This document shows, piece by piece, positions 1 to 7,414 of a DNA stretch of 10,465 nucleotides. The stretch spans positions 1 through 10,465 of the forward strand of contig JAUXAX010000069.1 in the NCBI GenBank assembly GCA_030619685.1, given 5' to 3'. The notes under the pieces are model-generated. The model saw nothing but the letters and a program-made list of their open reading frames with translations. It searched no databases and was not told the DNA's origin. This DNA comes from Dehalococcoidia bacterium (GTDB lineage Bacteria > Chloroflexota > Dehalococcoidia > SZUA-161). How positions within the stretch are numbered: the first letter of the stretch is position 1; each line of letters starts with the position of its first letter. Both the position numbers and the translations under genes were made by a program.

Positions 1-498
1 GGATCCGGAGCAGTGGCAGTGGTATTAACTCACTCATCCCTGTCGAAATCCGGCCATAAACTCTTGGGTGGGGTTGTACGAAATGCTTCACAACACAACG
101 ACCTCTGTCGCATAGAAGCTGATACTTATTTCTACGACCCGACTAGCTACCCCAATATGAGTACGGACTATACAGGAATTCTCAATAATGGCGTGGCATT
201 GGCGGCCGAAACGTGGAAGGTCTTCCAGCGAGAGCTGGGGTGGAGAGAGCCAGATGTAGACAGGTTTTTTACCCATCAGGTTAGCTCTGTCCACCAAGAG
301 GTGCTATTTCATACCCTGGAGCTGGATGAATCCAAGGGCTTTTCCACCGTGGAATACCTGGGAAACATCGCTTCGTGTTCCCTCCCCATTTCACTGGCCA
401 TAGGAATTGATGAGGGTCGTGTTAATGTTAGTGAGAGGGTTGTGATGATGGCAGCTGGCAGTGGCTTGTGCGTTATTATGCTGGGTCTGGAATGGTAG
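1..498 (+). CDS. KASIII-type 3-oxoacyl-ACP synthase, C-terminal half (5' truncated)
   Basis: This is the second half of a FabH-like thiolase-fold ketosynthase. Such enzymes usually start acyl chains by condensing an acyl-CoA with malonyl-ACP. The frame is open from base 1. The first codons read GSGAVAVVL, which aligns with the GDGAGAVVL segment in the middle of FabH, so the 165 remaining codons match the expected C-terminal half. The catalytic His is in THQVSSVH (bases 274-276) and the catalytic Asn is in YLGNIASCSLP (bases 364-366). The active-site Cys would lie upstream, outside the window. The internal GTG at base 13 is not a credible start, because homology continues upstream of it. The stop is TAG, and the next ketosynthase begins 25 bases later. 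The GN-IASCSLP variant differs from the textbook GNTSAASIP, so the enzyme is probably a specialised paralogue. Its substrate cannot be inferred. Confidence 0.85.
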   Translation, partial: GSGAVAVVLTHSSLSKSGHKLLGGVVRNASQHNDLCRIEADTYFYDPTSYPNMSTDYTGILNNGVALAAETWKVFQRELGWREPDVDRFFTHQVSSVHQEVLFHTLELDESKGFSTVEYLGNIASCSLPISLAIGIDEGRVNVSERVVMMAAGSGLCVIMLGLEW

Positions 499-523
499 CG
501 TCAAGGGATGATCACAAAGCATC

Positions 524-1774
524 ATGGTTACCAAGATGGCTGATGAAACACGAATCGTAATCACCGGGATTGGTCTATCAGCACCAAACGGAAACAGTCT
601 TGCAGAGTTTAGACAGAACTTGCTTGCTGGCAAATCTGGAATAGGGAAGATCGAAACCCACTACATGGGCGAGGTCATAGCTGGCGCGTGCGATTTTGAT
701 CTACTGAAGTATCAAGGGAAAAAGGAACTACGTCGGGGAACGCGAGCAGGGTCTTTTGCGGTCTACTGCTCTCACGAAGCAGTCGCTGACGCGAAATTGG
801 ATCTTGAGTCTGTTGACAAATCGAGAATTGGTGTCTATGTCGGGATTACCGAGCACGGTAACGTGCAAACCGAGAATGAAATCTATAACCTCAAGCAGTT
901 CGGCTACAATCTAGACGTCTGGTCCCACCACCAAAACCCAAGAACTGTGGCCAGTGCGCCGGCGGGCGAAGTCACCCTGAATATGGGGATTACCGGCCCA
1001 CACTACACCCTGGGAGGCGCCTGCGCCGCCGGCAGCATCGGACTTATACACGGCGTACAGATGCTGCTGCTGGGTGAGGTAGATTTGGCCCTGGCTGGTG
1101 GGGTCTCAGAGGTCATCCACGGCTTTGGTATTTATCTCAGCTTCAAAAATGAACGTGCGTTGGCGAGTCATCCGGACCCCACGAAGGCATCCCGCCCCTT
1201 CGACAGGGACCGAAACGGTGTTGTCGTCTCCGAAGGCGGCTGTATGTGCGTTCTGGAAAAATTGAGTGACGCACTCGAAAGAGGGGCCAGGATTTACGGC
1301 GAGATCGTCGGTTACGCCATCAACTCGGATGCATTTGATTACGTTCTTCCCAACCCGGAAAGGCAAGCTGAGTGCATGAGCCTTGCCCTCAAGAAAGCCG
1401 GCATATCAGCGAGCGACATCGATATTATCAACACCCACGCGACTGCAACCCCTGAAGGGGACAAGGTAGAGTGTCAGGCAATCAGACAAGTCTTTGGGGA
1501 TAATTCAAATACCTACATAAACAACACCAAGAGTTACATTGGCCACAGCATGGGTGCTGCTGGTGCTTTAGAACTGGTGGGCAATCTACCTTCCTTTGAA
1601 GACCATATCGTTCACCAGACGATCAATGTAGACAATCTAGACCCTGAGTGTGCTCTCAAAAACCTTGTAATCAACGAACCCAAAAAGGTGGATAAGGTCG
1701 ACTACATCTTGAATAACTCCTTCGGAATGTTGGGACTCAATTCTGCCCTTATCGTCAAAAGATTTGCAGAATAG
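524..1774 (+). CDS. KASII/FabF-type beta-ketoacyl-ACP synthase
   Basis: This 416-residue elongating ketosynthase has the usual FabF length (about 410). Such enzymes condense malonyl-ACP with acyl-ACP in the cytoplasm. All catalytic residues are visible: Cys167 in GGACAAGS, His305 in NTHATATPEGD, and Lys336 and His341 in NTKSYIGHSMGAAGA. An intact Cys-His-His set argues for a real condensing enzyme rather than a chain-length factor. The HATATP stretch replaces the common HGTST(P) of housekeeping FabF, which suggests a specialised branch of the family. The start is not certain. ATG 524 and the in-frame ATG 536 both lie well downstream of the only purine-rich stretch, AAGGGA at 503-508. The N-terminal strand RIVITGIG fits either start. 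The gene follows the KASIII gene by 25 bases and is followed by the 214-base leader before the FAD enzymes. Confidence 0.92.
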   Translation: MVTKMADETRIVITGIGLSAPNGNSLAEFRQNLLAGKSGIGKIETHYMGEVIAGACDFDLLKYQGKKELRRGTRAGSFAVYCSHEAVADAKLDLESVDKSRIGVYVGITEHGNVQTENEIYNLKQFGYNLDVWSHHQNPRTVASAPAGEVTLNMGITGPHYTLGGACAAGSIGLIHGVQMLLLGEVDLALAGGVSEVIHGFGIYLSFKNERALASHPDPTKASRPFDRDRNGVVVSEGGCMCVLEKLSDALERGARIYGEIVGYAINSDAFDYVLPNPERQAECMSLALKKAGISASDIDIINTHATATPEGDKVECQAIRQVFGDNSNTYINNTKSYIGHSMGAAGALELVGNLPSFEDHIVHQTINVDNLDPECALKNLVINEPKKVDKVDYILNNSFGMLGLNSALIVKRFAE

Positions 1775-1776
1775 TA

Positions 1777-1782
1777 TTGACA
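1777..1782 (+). promoter_or_regulatory. Candidate -35 box (TTGACA)
   Basis: TTGACA is an exact sigma-70 -35 hexamer at the start of the only large gap in the cluster. At 17-bp spacing the partner is TTGATA (1800-1805), a poor -10 match, so the promoter call is weak. If it is used, the transcript would carry a leader of roughly 170-180 bases before the oxidoreductase gene. Confidence 0.25.
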
Positions 1783-1896
1783 GAACCTCCTGGCTGGAAT
1801 TGATACGAAATTGTCTAGTCTTGGATAGCTACGGTGCTTATTTGGAGCCACTCGTGAAGGATACTTAGCCAAAACGTAGCAGCAAACCAGAGTACA

Positions 1897-1916
1897 TCAT
1901 TTCACCTCATTTCACC
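1897..1916 (+). repeat. Tandem 10-bp direct repeat
   Basis: TCATTTCACC occurs twice, end to end (1897-1906 and 1907-1916). A 10-base period is about one helical turn, so the two copies would face the same side of the DNA. This is compatible with a regulator binding site but could be chance. No regulator gene is in the window. Confidence 0.45.
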
Positions 1917-1919
1917 AGG

Positions 1920-1932
1920 GAACCGAAGGTTC
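1920..1932 (+). promoter_or_regulatory. Short perfect palindrome (possible operator or mini-hairpin)
   Basis: GAACC-GAA-GGTTC is a perfect 5-bp inverted repeat around a 3-base centre. It begins four bases after the tandem repeat. As RNA it would form a very small hairpin; as DNA it could be an operator. No function can be assigned. Confidence 0.3.
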
Positions 1933-1943
1933 ACATGACTTTC

Positions 1944-1970
1944 TCCCCTTGCCAAACAGGGGAAATCCCT
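1944..1970 (+). other. Overlapping short hairpins upstream of oxidoreductase gene
   Basis: TCCCCT (1944-1949) pairs with AGGGGA (1958-1963) around an 8-base loop. The AGGG at 1958-1961 can instead pair with CCCT at 1967-1970. The two pairings exclude each other, as in small RNA switches, but the stems are only 4-6 bp. There is no T-run after them, so this is not a standard terminator. It lies 19 bases before ATG 1989. Confidence 0.25.
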
Positions 1971-1988
1971 TAATAATAGAGCCTAGCT

Positions 1989-3374
1989 ATGAGCTACGAT
2001 GTTCTCATCATAGGCGCGGGAATGTCCGGTCTCGCCGCTGGCATCAGATTGGCCTACTACGATAAGAAGGTTTGCATCCTCGAAAAACATTATCGAGTCG
2101 GGGGATTAAATTCATTCTACAGTCGGGACGGACATAAATTCGATGTTGGTCTCCATGCAATGACCAATTATGTCCCCGAGGGTACCAAATCAACGCCCCT
2201 CCCCAAGTTGCTGCGACAGCTCAAGCTAAAAGCTGAGGATTTCGCCCTCTGTCAACAACGAATGTCAATGGTTAAGTTCCCGGGGAAAACTCTCGGATTC
2301 AACAACGACCTAGACTTCTTTGTACAGGAGGTAGTCGAGAATTTTCCATCGCAAGCCGACAACTTCCAAAAGCTACTCAAGACTATTTCCGAATATGCCG
2401 CACTGGCCCTGGATGCGAAACCAGTCTCGGCTCGCGAAGTCGTGGGCTCGATTATCTCCGACCCACTCCTCATTGATATGATCTTTTGCCCGCTCATGTA
2501 CTATGGCAATGCCCAAGAGAATGACATGGAATTCGGGCAGTTCGTTATCATGTTCAATAGCATCTTCTGCGAAGGTTTTGCCAGGCCCCAAGCCGGGGTC
2601 CGGCAGATCCTTGATGTACTGGTCAGGAAATTTCAGGACCACGGTGGTGAATTAAGGCTAAGGTGTGGGGTGCAAAGTATACAGGTTGCCAACGGCAAGG
2701 TTGAATCGGTATTGCTCGATAACGGTGAAGTGCTGACGGCCGATAACATAATATCATCGGCCGGTTACGTTGAAACCATGAGGCTTCTATCCGACTACGA
2801 CCCTGCGAGAGTCAAGTATAATGTGGGGCAACTTTCATTCGTAGAGTTTATCATGGTTCTTGATAGAGAACTTGCTGAAACGGGCTACGATACAACAATC
2901 ATCTTTTTCAATAACTCGGATAGATTCAGTTATAGGAAACCGGACGATTTGGTTGATGTCTCAAGCGGTGTCATATGCTGCCCCAACAATTTTCACTTCG
3001 AAAGCCCGCTGCCCGAAGCCATGATCAGGGTAACCAACATGGCCAATTTCGATCTCTGGAACAAGTTGGAGCAGGAAGAATATAAAGCACAAAAAGCTGC
3101 CTGGCTTGAAACCTCACTTAAAGAGGTGGTAAAATTCGTACCAGATTTCCGTGACTCAATCGTTTACACAGATGTCTTCACTCCAAAGACGATTCACAGG
3201 TTCACGGGTCACTTGAACGGCGCGGTATATGGGACTCCAAACAAGATCAAGACAGGAAGAACACATCTGGAGAACCTGTTTATTTGCGGGACAGACCAGG
3301 GGTTTCTGGGGATCGTTGGAGCAATGCTTAGCGGTATCTCCATGGCAAATCTCCACGTGTTGCAGAAGGGATAA
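1989..3374 (+). CDS. FAD-dependent oxidoreductase, phytoene desaturase/CrtISO-like (1)
   Basis: This 461-residue flavoprotein belongs to the CrtI/CrtISO/retinol-saturase superfamily, whose members desaturate, saturate or isomerise polyene and other lipid substrates. The N-terminal dinucleotide-binding fold is clear: GAGMSG at residues 9-14, Glu32 in place for the FAD ribose, then RVGG at 36-39 and the HKFDVGLHAM segment at 49-57. The family C-terminal FAD motif is ICGTDQGFLGIVGAMLSG, at about residues 432-449. ATG 1989 fits because the first strand YDVLIIGAG begins at once and a stop codon lies in frame just upstream (1977-1979). Its ribosome binding site is poor. The second paralogue follows after 15 bases. 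Carotenoid synthesis itself is unlikely, since no phytoene synthase or prenyltransferase is present and the neighbours are all fatty-acid-type genes. The substrate is therefore probably an acyl chain, but this is inference. Confidence 0.88.
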   Translation: MSYDVLIIGAGMSGLAAGIRLAYYDKKVCILEKHYRVGGLNSFYSRDGHKFDVGLHAMTNYVPEGTKSTPLPKLLRQLKLKAEDFALCQQRMSMVKFPGKTLGFNNDLDFFVQEVVENFPSQADNFQKLLKTISEYAALALDAKPVSAREVVGSIISDPLLIDMIFCPLMYYGNAQENDMEFGQFVIMFNSIFCEGFARPQAGVRQILDVLVRKFQDHGGELRLRCGVQSIQVANGKVESVLLDNGEVLTADNIISSAGYVETMRLLSDYDPARVKYNVGQLSFVEFIMVLDRELAETGYDTTIIFFNNSDRFSYRKPDDLVDVSSGVICCPNNFHFESPLPEAMIRVTNMANFDLWNKLEQEEYKAQKAAWLETSLKEVVKFVPDFRDSIVYTDVFTPKTIHRFTGHLNGAVYGTPNKIKTGRTHLENLFICGTDQGFLGIVGAMLSGISMANLHVLQKG

Positions 3375-3375
3375 C

Positions 3376-3386
3376 AAAGGGGAAGG
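3376..3386 (+). promoter_or_regulatory. Ribosome binding site supporting GTG start at 3390
   Basis: AAAGGGGAAGG is a strong purine-rich Shine-Dalgarno-like stretch three bases before GTG 3390. It is the main reason to accept the GTG start for the second oxidoreductase. The N-terminal FAD fold then starts about 12 residues in. Confidence 0.6.
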
Positions 3387-3389
3387 GCA

Positions 3390-4799
3390 GTGACGAGCGA
3401 TCGGTTGAAAGAAACAAAACCGGAATACGATGTCGCCGTGATTGGCAGTGGATTGGCGGGGCTTAGTTGTGCCAATATGCTCGCCAGAAGCGGACATTCA
3501 GTTTTGCTGCTGGAGCAGCACCATCAGCTCGGTGGATTGGCTGCCTGGTTCAAGAGGAAGGGCGGGCACATCTTCGACGTCTCGCTGCACGGATTCCCGG
3601 TCGGCATGATTAAGACCTGTCGTAAGTACTGGTCGCCTGAAATCGCTGACATGATCGTCCAACTCAAGGGAATCAGGTTTGACAACCCTCAATTCTCCTT
3701 CACAACAACCTTCGACAGGGAGGATTTCACCCGCATCCTGCAGGAGCGTTTCAAGATACCCCTAGAGAATATCGAAGGCTTTTTCAACACGGCCAGAGAC
3801 ATGAACTACTATGATGAGCAGACGATGACAATCAGAGAGCTCTTTGAAAAGTTCTTCCCCGGCCGCGACGATGTCGTCCGCCTGTTGATGGAACCGATCA
3901 CCTATGCGAACGGATCGACCCTGGATGACCCAGCGATAAGTTACGGCATTGTGTTTTCCAACTTCATGAGCAAAGGCGTCTATACCGTTCAAGGCGGGAC
4001 AGACAAGTTTATCGGGAAGATGCAGGATGAGCTCATAGGAAATGGCGTCGACATAAGGACCAAGTGTCCGGTTGAAAAGATTATCATCGAAGATCAAAAG
4101 GTCTCGGGAGTAGTCACAAATGGGCAGATGATCAAGTGTAGGGCTGCTGTCTCCAACGGCAATCTACTATCAACCATTCATAAGCTCGTCGGGGATGAGC
4201 ACTTTTCAGAAAGCTTCATTGAAGAAGCAAATAAGGTACGTCTAAACAACAGTAGCTGCCAGGTCTACATGGGCATCAGAAAGGGCGAGAGGATAGACTA
4301 CGTAGGGGATTTGCTTTTCACCTCAGTAGCGGAGAAGTTTGATTCCACAATGCTCTGCAGCAGGAATATCACCAGCCGAACCTTCTCCATCTACTATCCG
4401 GAAACAAGGCCAGGGTCTGATATGTGCTCGATCGTTTCCTCTACCAATGCCAACTACGAGGACTGGGCAAACCTGCCCGAGGAAGAATACCGCGCTTCAA
4501 AAAAGGAGTTGATCGAATCGACGATCGATGCTCTGGATAAATATATTCCCGGGGTCCGGGAGAAGATCGACTATGTAGAAGCTGCTACCCCAAAAACATT
4601 TCAGAGGTATACTCTTCACGAACGTGGCGCTTCTTTCGGCACCAAATTCGAAGGATTAAAGATAAGCATGGGGCTTCACGAGGAAATACCGGGACTTTTC
4701 CATACCGGTTCGGTAGGGATCATTATGTCCGGCTGGTTGGGCGCGGCTAACTACGGAGTGATTACCTCAAACAACGTCGACAAATACCTGAGGTCCTGA
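3390..4799 (+). CDS. FAD-dependent oxidoreductase, phytoene desaturase/CrtISO-like (2)
   Basis: This 469-residue protein is a second member of the same flavoprotein superfamily and a distant paralogue of the gene before it. The FAD-binding motif is GSGLAG at residues 19-24, followed by Glu42 in LLLEQH, QLGG at 46-49 and FDVSLHG at about 62-68. The C terminus has [19 protein letters not shown] in place of the first protein's GTDQGFLGIVGAMLSG. The two also share a late block starting with PKT, then a phenylalanine- or histidine-rich stretch and an arginine. The divergence of these motifs suggests the two enzymes carry out different steps, or form a heteromeric pair, rather than being recent duplicates. 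The start is GTG, supported by a strong binding site. The downstream ketoreductase gene follows after 23 bases, so co-expression with the fatty-acid-type genes is likely. The exact reaction is unknown. Confidence 0.87.
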   Translation: MTSDRLKETKPEYDVAVIGSGLAGLSCANMLARSGHSVLLLEQHHQLGGLAAWFKRKGGHIFDVSLHGFPVGMIKTCRKYWSPEIADMIVQLKGIRFDNPQFSFTTTFDREDFTRILQERFKIPLENIEGFFNTARDMNYYDEQTMTIRELFEKFFPGRDDVVRLLMEPITYANGSTLDDPAISYGIVFSNFMSKGVYTVQGGTDKFIGKMQDELIGNGVDIRTKCPVEKIIIEDQKVSGVVTNGQMIKCRAAVSNGNLLSTIHKLVGDEHFSESFIEEANKVRLNNSSCQVYMGIRKGERIDYVGDLLFTSVAEKFDSTMLCSRNITSRTFSIYYPETRPGSDMCSIVSSTNANYEDWANLPEEEYRASKKELIESTIDALDKYIPGVREKIDYVEAATPKTFQRYTLHERGASFGTKFEGLKISMGLHEEIPGLFHTGSVGIIMSGWLGAANYGVITSNNVDKYLRS

Positions 4800-4822
4800 T
4801 TTCATTTTACAGGAGGTAACAG

Positions 4823-5557
4823 ATGTACGATTTCAAGGGACAGACCGCTATCGTAACCGGAGGAATAAGGGGGATAGGCAAAAGCACTGTCGAGAGTTTC
4901 CTGAGGGCTGGTGCCCGGGTTATTATCGCCTCAAACGAAGCCGCTACAGAACAATTCAAGCAAGACACCAGTGAGTTCGCTGAGAATATTGATATCCAAA
5001 TATGTGACGTGTCTAAATATGAAGAGGTTGAAAAGTTTTTTGAATACATAGACAAGAAGTATGAAGGCTTCGAGATACTTGTAAATAGTGCAGGTATTCG
5101 GAAGGATGCTGTCCTGGCCATGATGAGAGAATCGGAGTGGCATGATGTGCTGAATGTCAATCTCAGCGGAATCTTTTACATGTGTAAGTTTGCGGTGATG
5201 AGCCTGATGCGCAAACGATATGGACGGATTATCAGTATAACCTCACCTTCCGGCAAGTATGGATTTGAAGGTCAGGCAAACTATGCCGCCTCAAAGGCAG
5301 GCTTGGTTGCGCTGACCAAATCACTGTCCAAGGAAGTTGCCCGCAGGGGCATTACGGTGAATTGCGTCTCACCGGGATTTATCGCAACCGATTTGATTCG
5401 AGACCTGCCTGATGAACTACGCGATTCCTATATAGCACAGATCCCCTTGAAGAGATTCGGCAAGCCCGAGGAGGTCGCTGCCTGTGTTCTTTTCCTGGCG
5501 TCTAGGGAAGCGTCTTATGTCAACGGTTCTACACTAGAGGTAACAGGAGGTTTGTAA
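4823..5557 (+). CDS. fabG: 3-oxoacyl-ACP reductase, FabG-type SDR
   Basis: This 244-residue classical short-chain dehydrogenase has the FabG family length. FabG reduces 3-oxoacyl-ACP to 3-hydroxyacyl-ACP with NADPH. Visible motifs are the cofactor loop TGGIRGIG (residues 12-19), NSAG (88-91) where most members have NNAG, and the catalytic tetrad Asn113, Ser141, Tyr154 and Lys158 (ITSPSGKYG and ANYAASKAG). The segment VNCVSPGFIATD and the C terminus VNGSTLEVTGGL are also typical of FabG. A textbook AGGAGGT at 4811-4817 sits five bases before ATG 4823. The dehydratase gene starts one base after the stop, and its own AGGAGG lies inside the last codons of this gene, so the two are likely translated together. 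The gene symbol reflects the family; housekeeping versus pathway-specific use is inferred from context. Confidence 0.92.
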   Translation: MYDFKGQTAIVTGGIRGIGKSTVESFLRAGARVIIASNEAATEQFKQDTSEFAENIDIQICDVSKYEEVEKFFEYIDKKYEGFEILVNSAGIRKDAVLAMMRESEWHDVLNVNLSGIFYMCKFAVMSLMRKRYGRIISITSPSGKYGFEGQANYAASKAGLVALTKSLSKEVARRGITVNCVSPGFIATDLIRDLPDELRDSYIAQIPLKRFGKPEEVAACVLFLASREASYVNGSTLEVTGGL

Positions 5558-5558
5558 A

Positions 5559-5984
5559 ATGGAAGATGTTTTAAATGCGATACCTCATCGTCCACCGTTT
5601 TTGTTCGTCGACAAGATCGTAGAGCAAACGGAAACGAAAATCAAAGCAACAAAAGAGATAAGCCCCGAGGAGCCATTCTTCAAGGGGCACTACCCAGGGA
5701 ATCCGATTATGCCCGGGGTGCTGATTTGCGAGTCGATTTTTCAAACCGGGGCGATTCTGCTCTCTCGCACGATTGGTGATATCGGCGAGGGTACGCCGGT
5801 GTTGACTCGGATCAGTAACGCTAAGTTCAAGAATATGGTCAAACCGGGTGCCCTCCTGGAGATGGAAGCCGAGGTGGTGGAAAGGGTGAGTAATGCCTTT
5901 TTCATGAAAGGCAGCGCCTCATCCGCAGGAAAGACGGCGGTAACAGTTGAATTCGCTGTTAGCTTAGTCAAACCTGAAACCTAG
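5559..5984 (+). CDS. fabZ: 3-hydroxyacyl-ACP dehydratase, FabZ-type
   Basis: This 141-residue hot-dog-fold dehydratase removes water from 3-hydroxyacyl-ACP to give the trans-2-enoyl-ACP. The signature is clear: [13 protein letters not shown] at residues 8-20, the catalytic His44 in [15 protein letters not shown], and the acidic partner Glu58 in [11 protein letters not shown]. The length matches FabZ (about 140-150) rather than the longer FabA (about 170), so an isomerase activity is not expected. Glu58 at the FabZ position also fits. AGGAGG at 5545-5550, within the end of the ketoreductase gene, gives an eight-base spacer to ATG 5559. It is tightly coupled to the ketoreductase gene by a one-base gap. 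The next gene, the enoyl reductase, follows after 23 bases. Confidence 0.93.
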   Translation: MEDVLNAIPHRPPFLFVDKIVEQTETKIKATKEISPEEPFFKGHYPGNPIMPGVLICESIFQTGAILLSRTIGDIGEGTPVLTRISNAKFKNMVKPGALLEMEAEVVERVSNAFFMKGSASSAGKTAVTVEFAVSLVKPET

Positions 5985-6007
5985 AATCTAAGGTTAAAGG
6001 AAGTGAT

Positions 6008-6808
6008 ATGGACTTCTTAGACATCGCAGACAAAGCGTTCCTCGTATTCGGGGTAGCCAACAAGAAGAGCGTAGCCTTTTTCGTCAGCCAGGTTCTCTCG
6101 GAGGCAGGGGCGAAGGTTATCCATTCGGTTCAGACTGCGGCACACAAAGAAAGCATTTCCAAGCTTTTCCCAGATGCAGACGTTTACATATGTGATGTCG
6201 AGCGGGAAGAGGAAATCACAAAACTGGCTGAAGAGGTCTCCAAAAAGTATCCCAAGCTTCATGGCATCGTTCATTCCATCGCTTTTGCCAACTACGAAGA
6301 GGGACTTAGGCCATTTCACGAGACAAGGAAGAAAGACTTCCTGCAATCCGTTGACATATCCTGTTTCTCATTGATCAGTATTGTCAATGCATTTAAGGAC
6401 ATCCTTGATGAAAAGGCATCCGTAGTCACTATATCGATCTCAGCCACAACAATAGCAGCCGAACCCTATGGCTGGATGGCGCCTGTAAAGGCTGCTCTGG
6501 ACTCTACCCTGTGCTTTCTGGCCAAATCCTTCAGCTCCTTTTCCCAGGTCAGGTTCAACTCAGTCAAGGCTGGCCTGTTGAAAACCTCTTCATCCGCAGG
6601 AATACCAGGGTACCTGGACTATTACATCTACGCCGAACAACTAACCCTACGCAAGAAAGCTATCGAGACCAAAGAGGTTGCCAATGCGGTGGCATTCCTT
6701 TTGAGCGATCGATCCAGCGGCATAAATGCCCAGAGTATCATCGTGGACTGCGGAATGTCGACTAACTACTTTGACAAAGCTCTTATCGATAAGGCGATTC
6801 GGGATTGA
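6008..6808 (+). CDS. Divergent FabI-type enoyl-ACP reductase
   Basis: This 266-residue SDR is closest to FabI, which reduces trans-2-enoyl-ACP with NAD(P)H. FabI features are GVANKKSVA at residues 15-23, the HSIAFA block at about 89-94, and Tyr154-x6-Lys161 in [12 protein letters not shown], equivalent to Tyr156 and Lys163 of the E. coli enzyme. The second conserved tyrosine of FabI (E. coli Tyr146, ten residues before the catalytic one) is Ile144 here, in TISISATT. The usual AGPIRT loop reads AGLLKT. These changes suggest altered substrate or altered chemistry, so I withhold the symbol. The start ATG 6008 has AAAGGAAG just upstream. The stop TGA overlaps a possible TTG start of the next gene. 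A saturating step would fit chain extension. A reductase acting on an unusual polyene intermediate is an alternative. Confidence 0.82.
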   Translation: MDFLDIADKAFLVFGVANKKSVAFFVSQVLSEAGAKVIHSVQTAAHKESISKLFPDADVYICDVEREEEITKLAEEVSKKYPKLHGIVHSIAFANYEEGLRPFHETRKKDFLQSVDISCFSLISIVNAFKDILDEKASVVTISISATTIAAEPYGWMAPVKAALDSTLCFLAKSFSSFSQVRFNSVKAGLLKTSSSAGIPGYLDYYIYAEQLTLRKKAIETKEVANAVAFLLSDRSSGINAQSIIVDCGMSTNYFDKALIDKAIRD

Positions 6809-6816
6809 TCAGACCA

Positions 6817-7398
6817 ATGACTCTGTTTCCAGTAATCTTGCCAGTTGCCGAAGCCGGACACAAACTCTCTGGAAGAGAAAAAGTGGCCAGGCTAAGCAGA
6901 ATTGCAAGGGAGGCATTGAGATTGAGTGCGGAAAAGAGCGGGGTGATCCTCCGAGAGTTGCTGAAAGACGAAGACGATGTTCCCTGCCCATTTGACGGTC
7001 ACTACTGGTCTGTCTCCCATAAACCGAAGTGCGTGGCAGCAGTTGTTAGCCAGGAAAAGATCGGAATCGATATCGAGGAAATAGAACCTCGGTCCGAAGC
7101 TATCTTCGATCTCGTGGCGAGCGACGAAGAATGGGAGCTAGGCAAGGACAGGTCCTGGGATTGCTTTTTCCGTTACTGGACTGCAAAAGAGGCGCTCCTA
7201 AAAGCTGTTGGCATCGGCATCGGTGGGTTAAGGGCCTGCCGGGTAATCTCGGTTCCCGACGAGAATCATATCGTCCTAGACTATCGAGGTCGCCTATTCC
7301 AAGTTGAGCAAACGTATTACAGAAATCATATTGTCTCCATCCTTAAAGGCGAAAACGAAGTCCAATGGAATATTGCGGAGGATTTCAGTTACTGTTGA
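6817..7398 (+). CDS. 4'-phosphopantetheinyl transferase, Sfp-type
   Basis: This enzyme moves the phosphopantetheine arm from coenzyme A to a conserved serine of an acyl carrier protein, making it active. The length is 193 residues from ATG 6817, or 197 from an in-frame TTG at 6805 that overlaps the preceding stop as TTGA. I prefer the ATG, but AAGG at 6791-6794 is better placed for the TTG. Family motifs are WSVSHKPKCVAAV in the N-terminal half, the magnesium-binding IGIDIEEIEPR (Asp85 and Glu87 counted from ATG 6817), and RYWTAKEALLKAVG with Trp121, Lys124, Glu125 and Lys129. Pathways with their own Sfp-type enzyme usually have a dedicated carrier protein. None is seen in the window, so it probably lies upstream. 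The FabD gene follows after 16 bases. Confidence 0.88.
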   Translation: MTLFPVILPVAEAGHKLSGREKVARLSRIAREALRLSAEKSGVILRELLKDEDDVPCPFDGHYWSVSHKPKCVAAVVSQEKIGIDIEEIEPRSEAIFDLVASDEEWELGKDRSWDCFFRYWTAKEALLKAVGIGIGGLRACRVISVPDENHIVLDYRGRLFQVEQTYYRNHIVSILKGENEVQWNIAEDFSYC

Positions 7399-7414
7399 AC
7401 AATGGGGAAAGCTC

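Larger units (their letters stand above)
1775..1988 (+). other. Intergenic leader between ketosynthase and oxidoreductase genes
   Basis: This is the only large non-coding gap inside the cluster. I see no convincing small ORF and no acyl carrier protein in it. It contains a perfect TTGACA box just after the upstream stop, a perfect 10-base tandem repeat (1897-1916), a 13-base palindrome (1920-1932) and a short GC-rich hairpin (1944-1963). The sequence just before ATG 1989 has no good Shine-Dalgarno. The gap may mark the start of a second transcription unit with a long 5' leader. That is inference. Confidence 0.5.

Noticed and set aside
1..6. GGATCC (BamHI site) at the exact start
   Set aside because: It could mark a cloning boundary, but the ketosynthase frame reads straight through it with sensible homology (GSGA for GDGA), so it may be chance. 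It tells nothing biological.
1989..4799. Carotenoid biosynthesis locus
   Set aside because: Only the two desaturase-like genes point that way. No phytoene synthase, prenyltransferase or cyclase is present, and all other neighbours are fatty-acid-type genes.
5919..6602. 13-base identical string (TCATCCGCAGGAA) in the dehydratase (5919) and enoyl reductase (6590) genes
   Set aside because: In both places it encodes Ser-Ser-Ala-Gly at unrelated positions of unrelated folds; most likely chance.
7304..7414. Longer N terminus for the FabD reading frame
   Set aside because: It overlaps the transferase gene, adds no FabD-like sequence, and ATG 7415 has a good GGGGA binding site.
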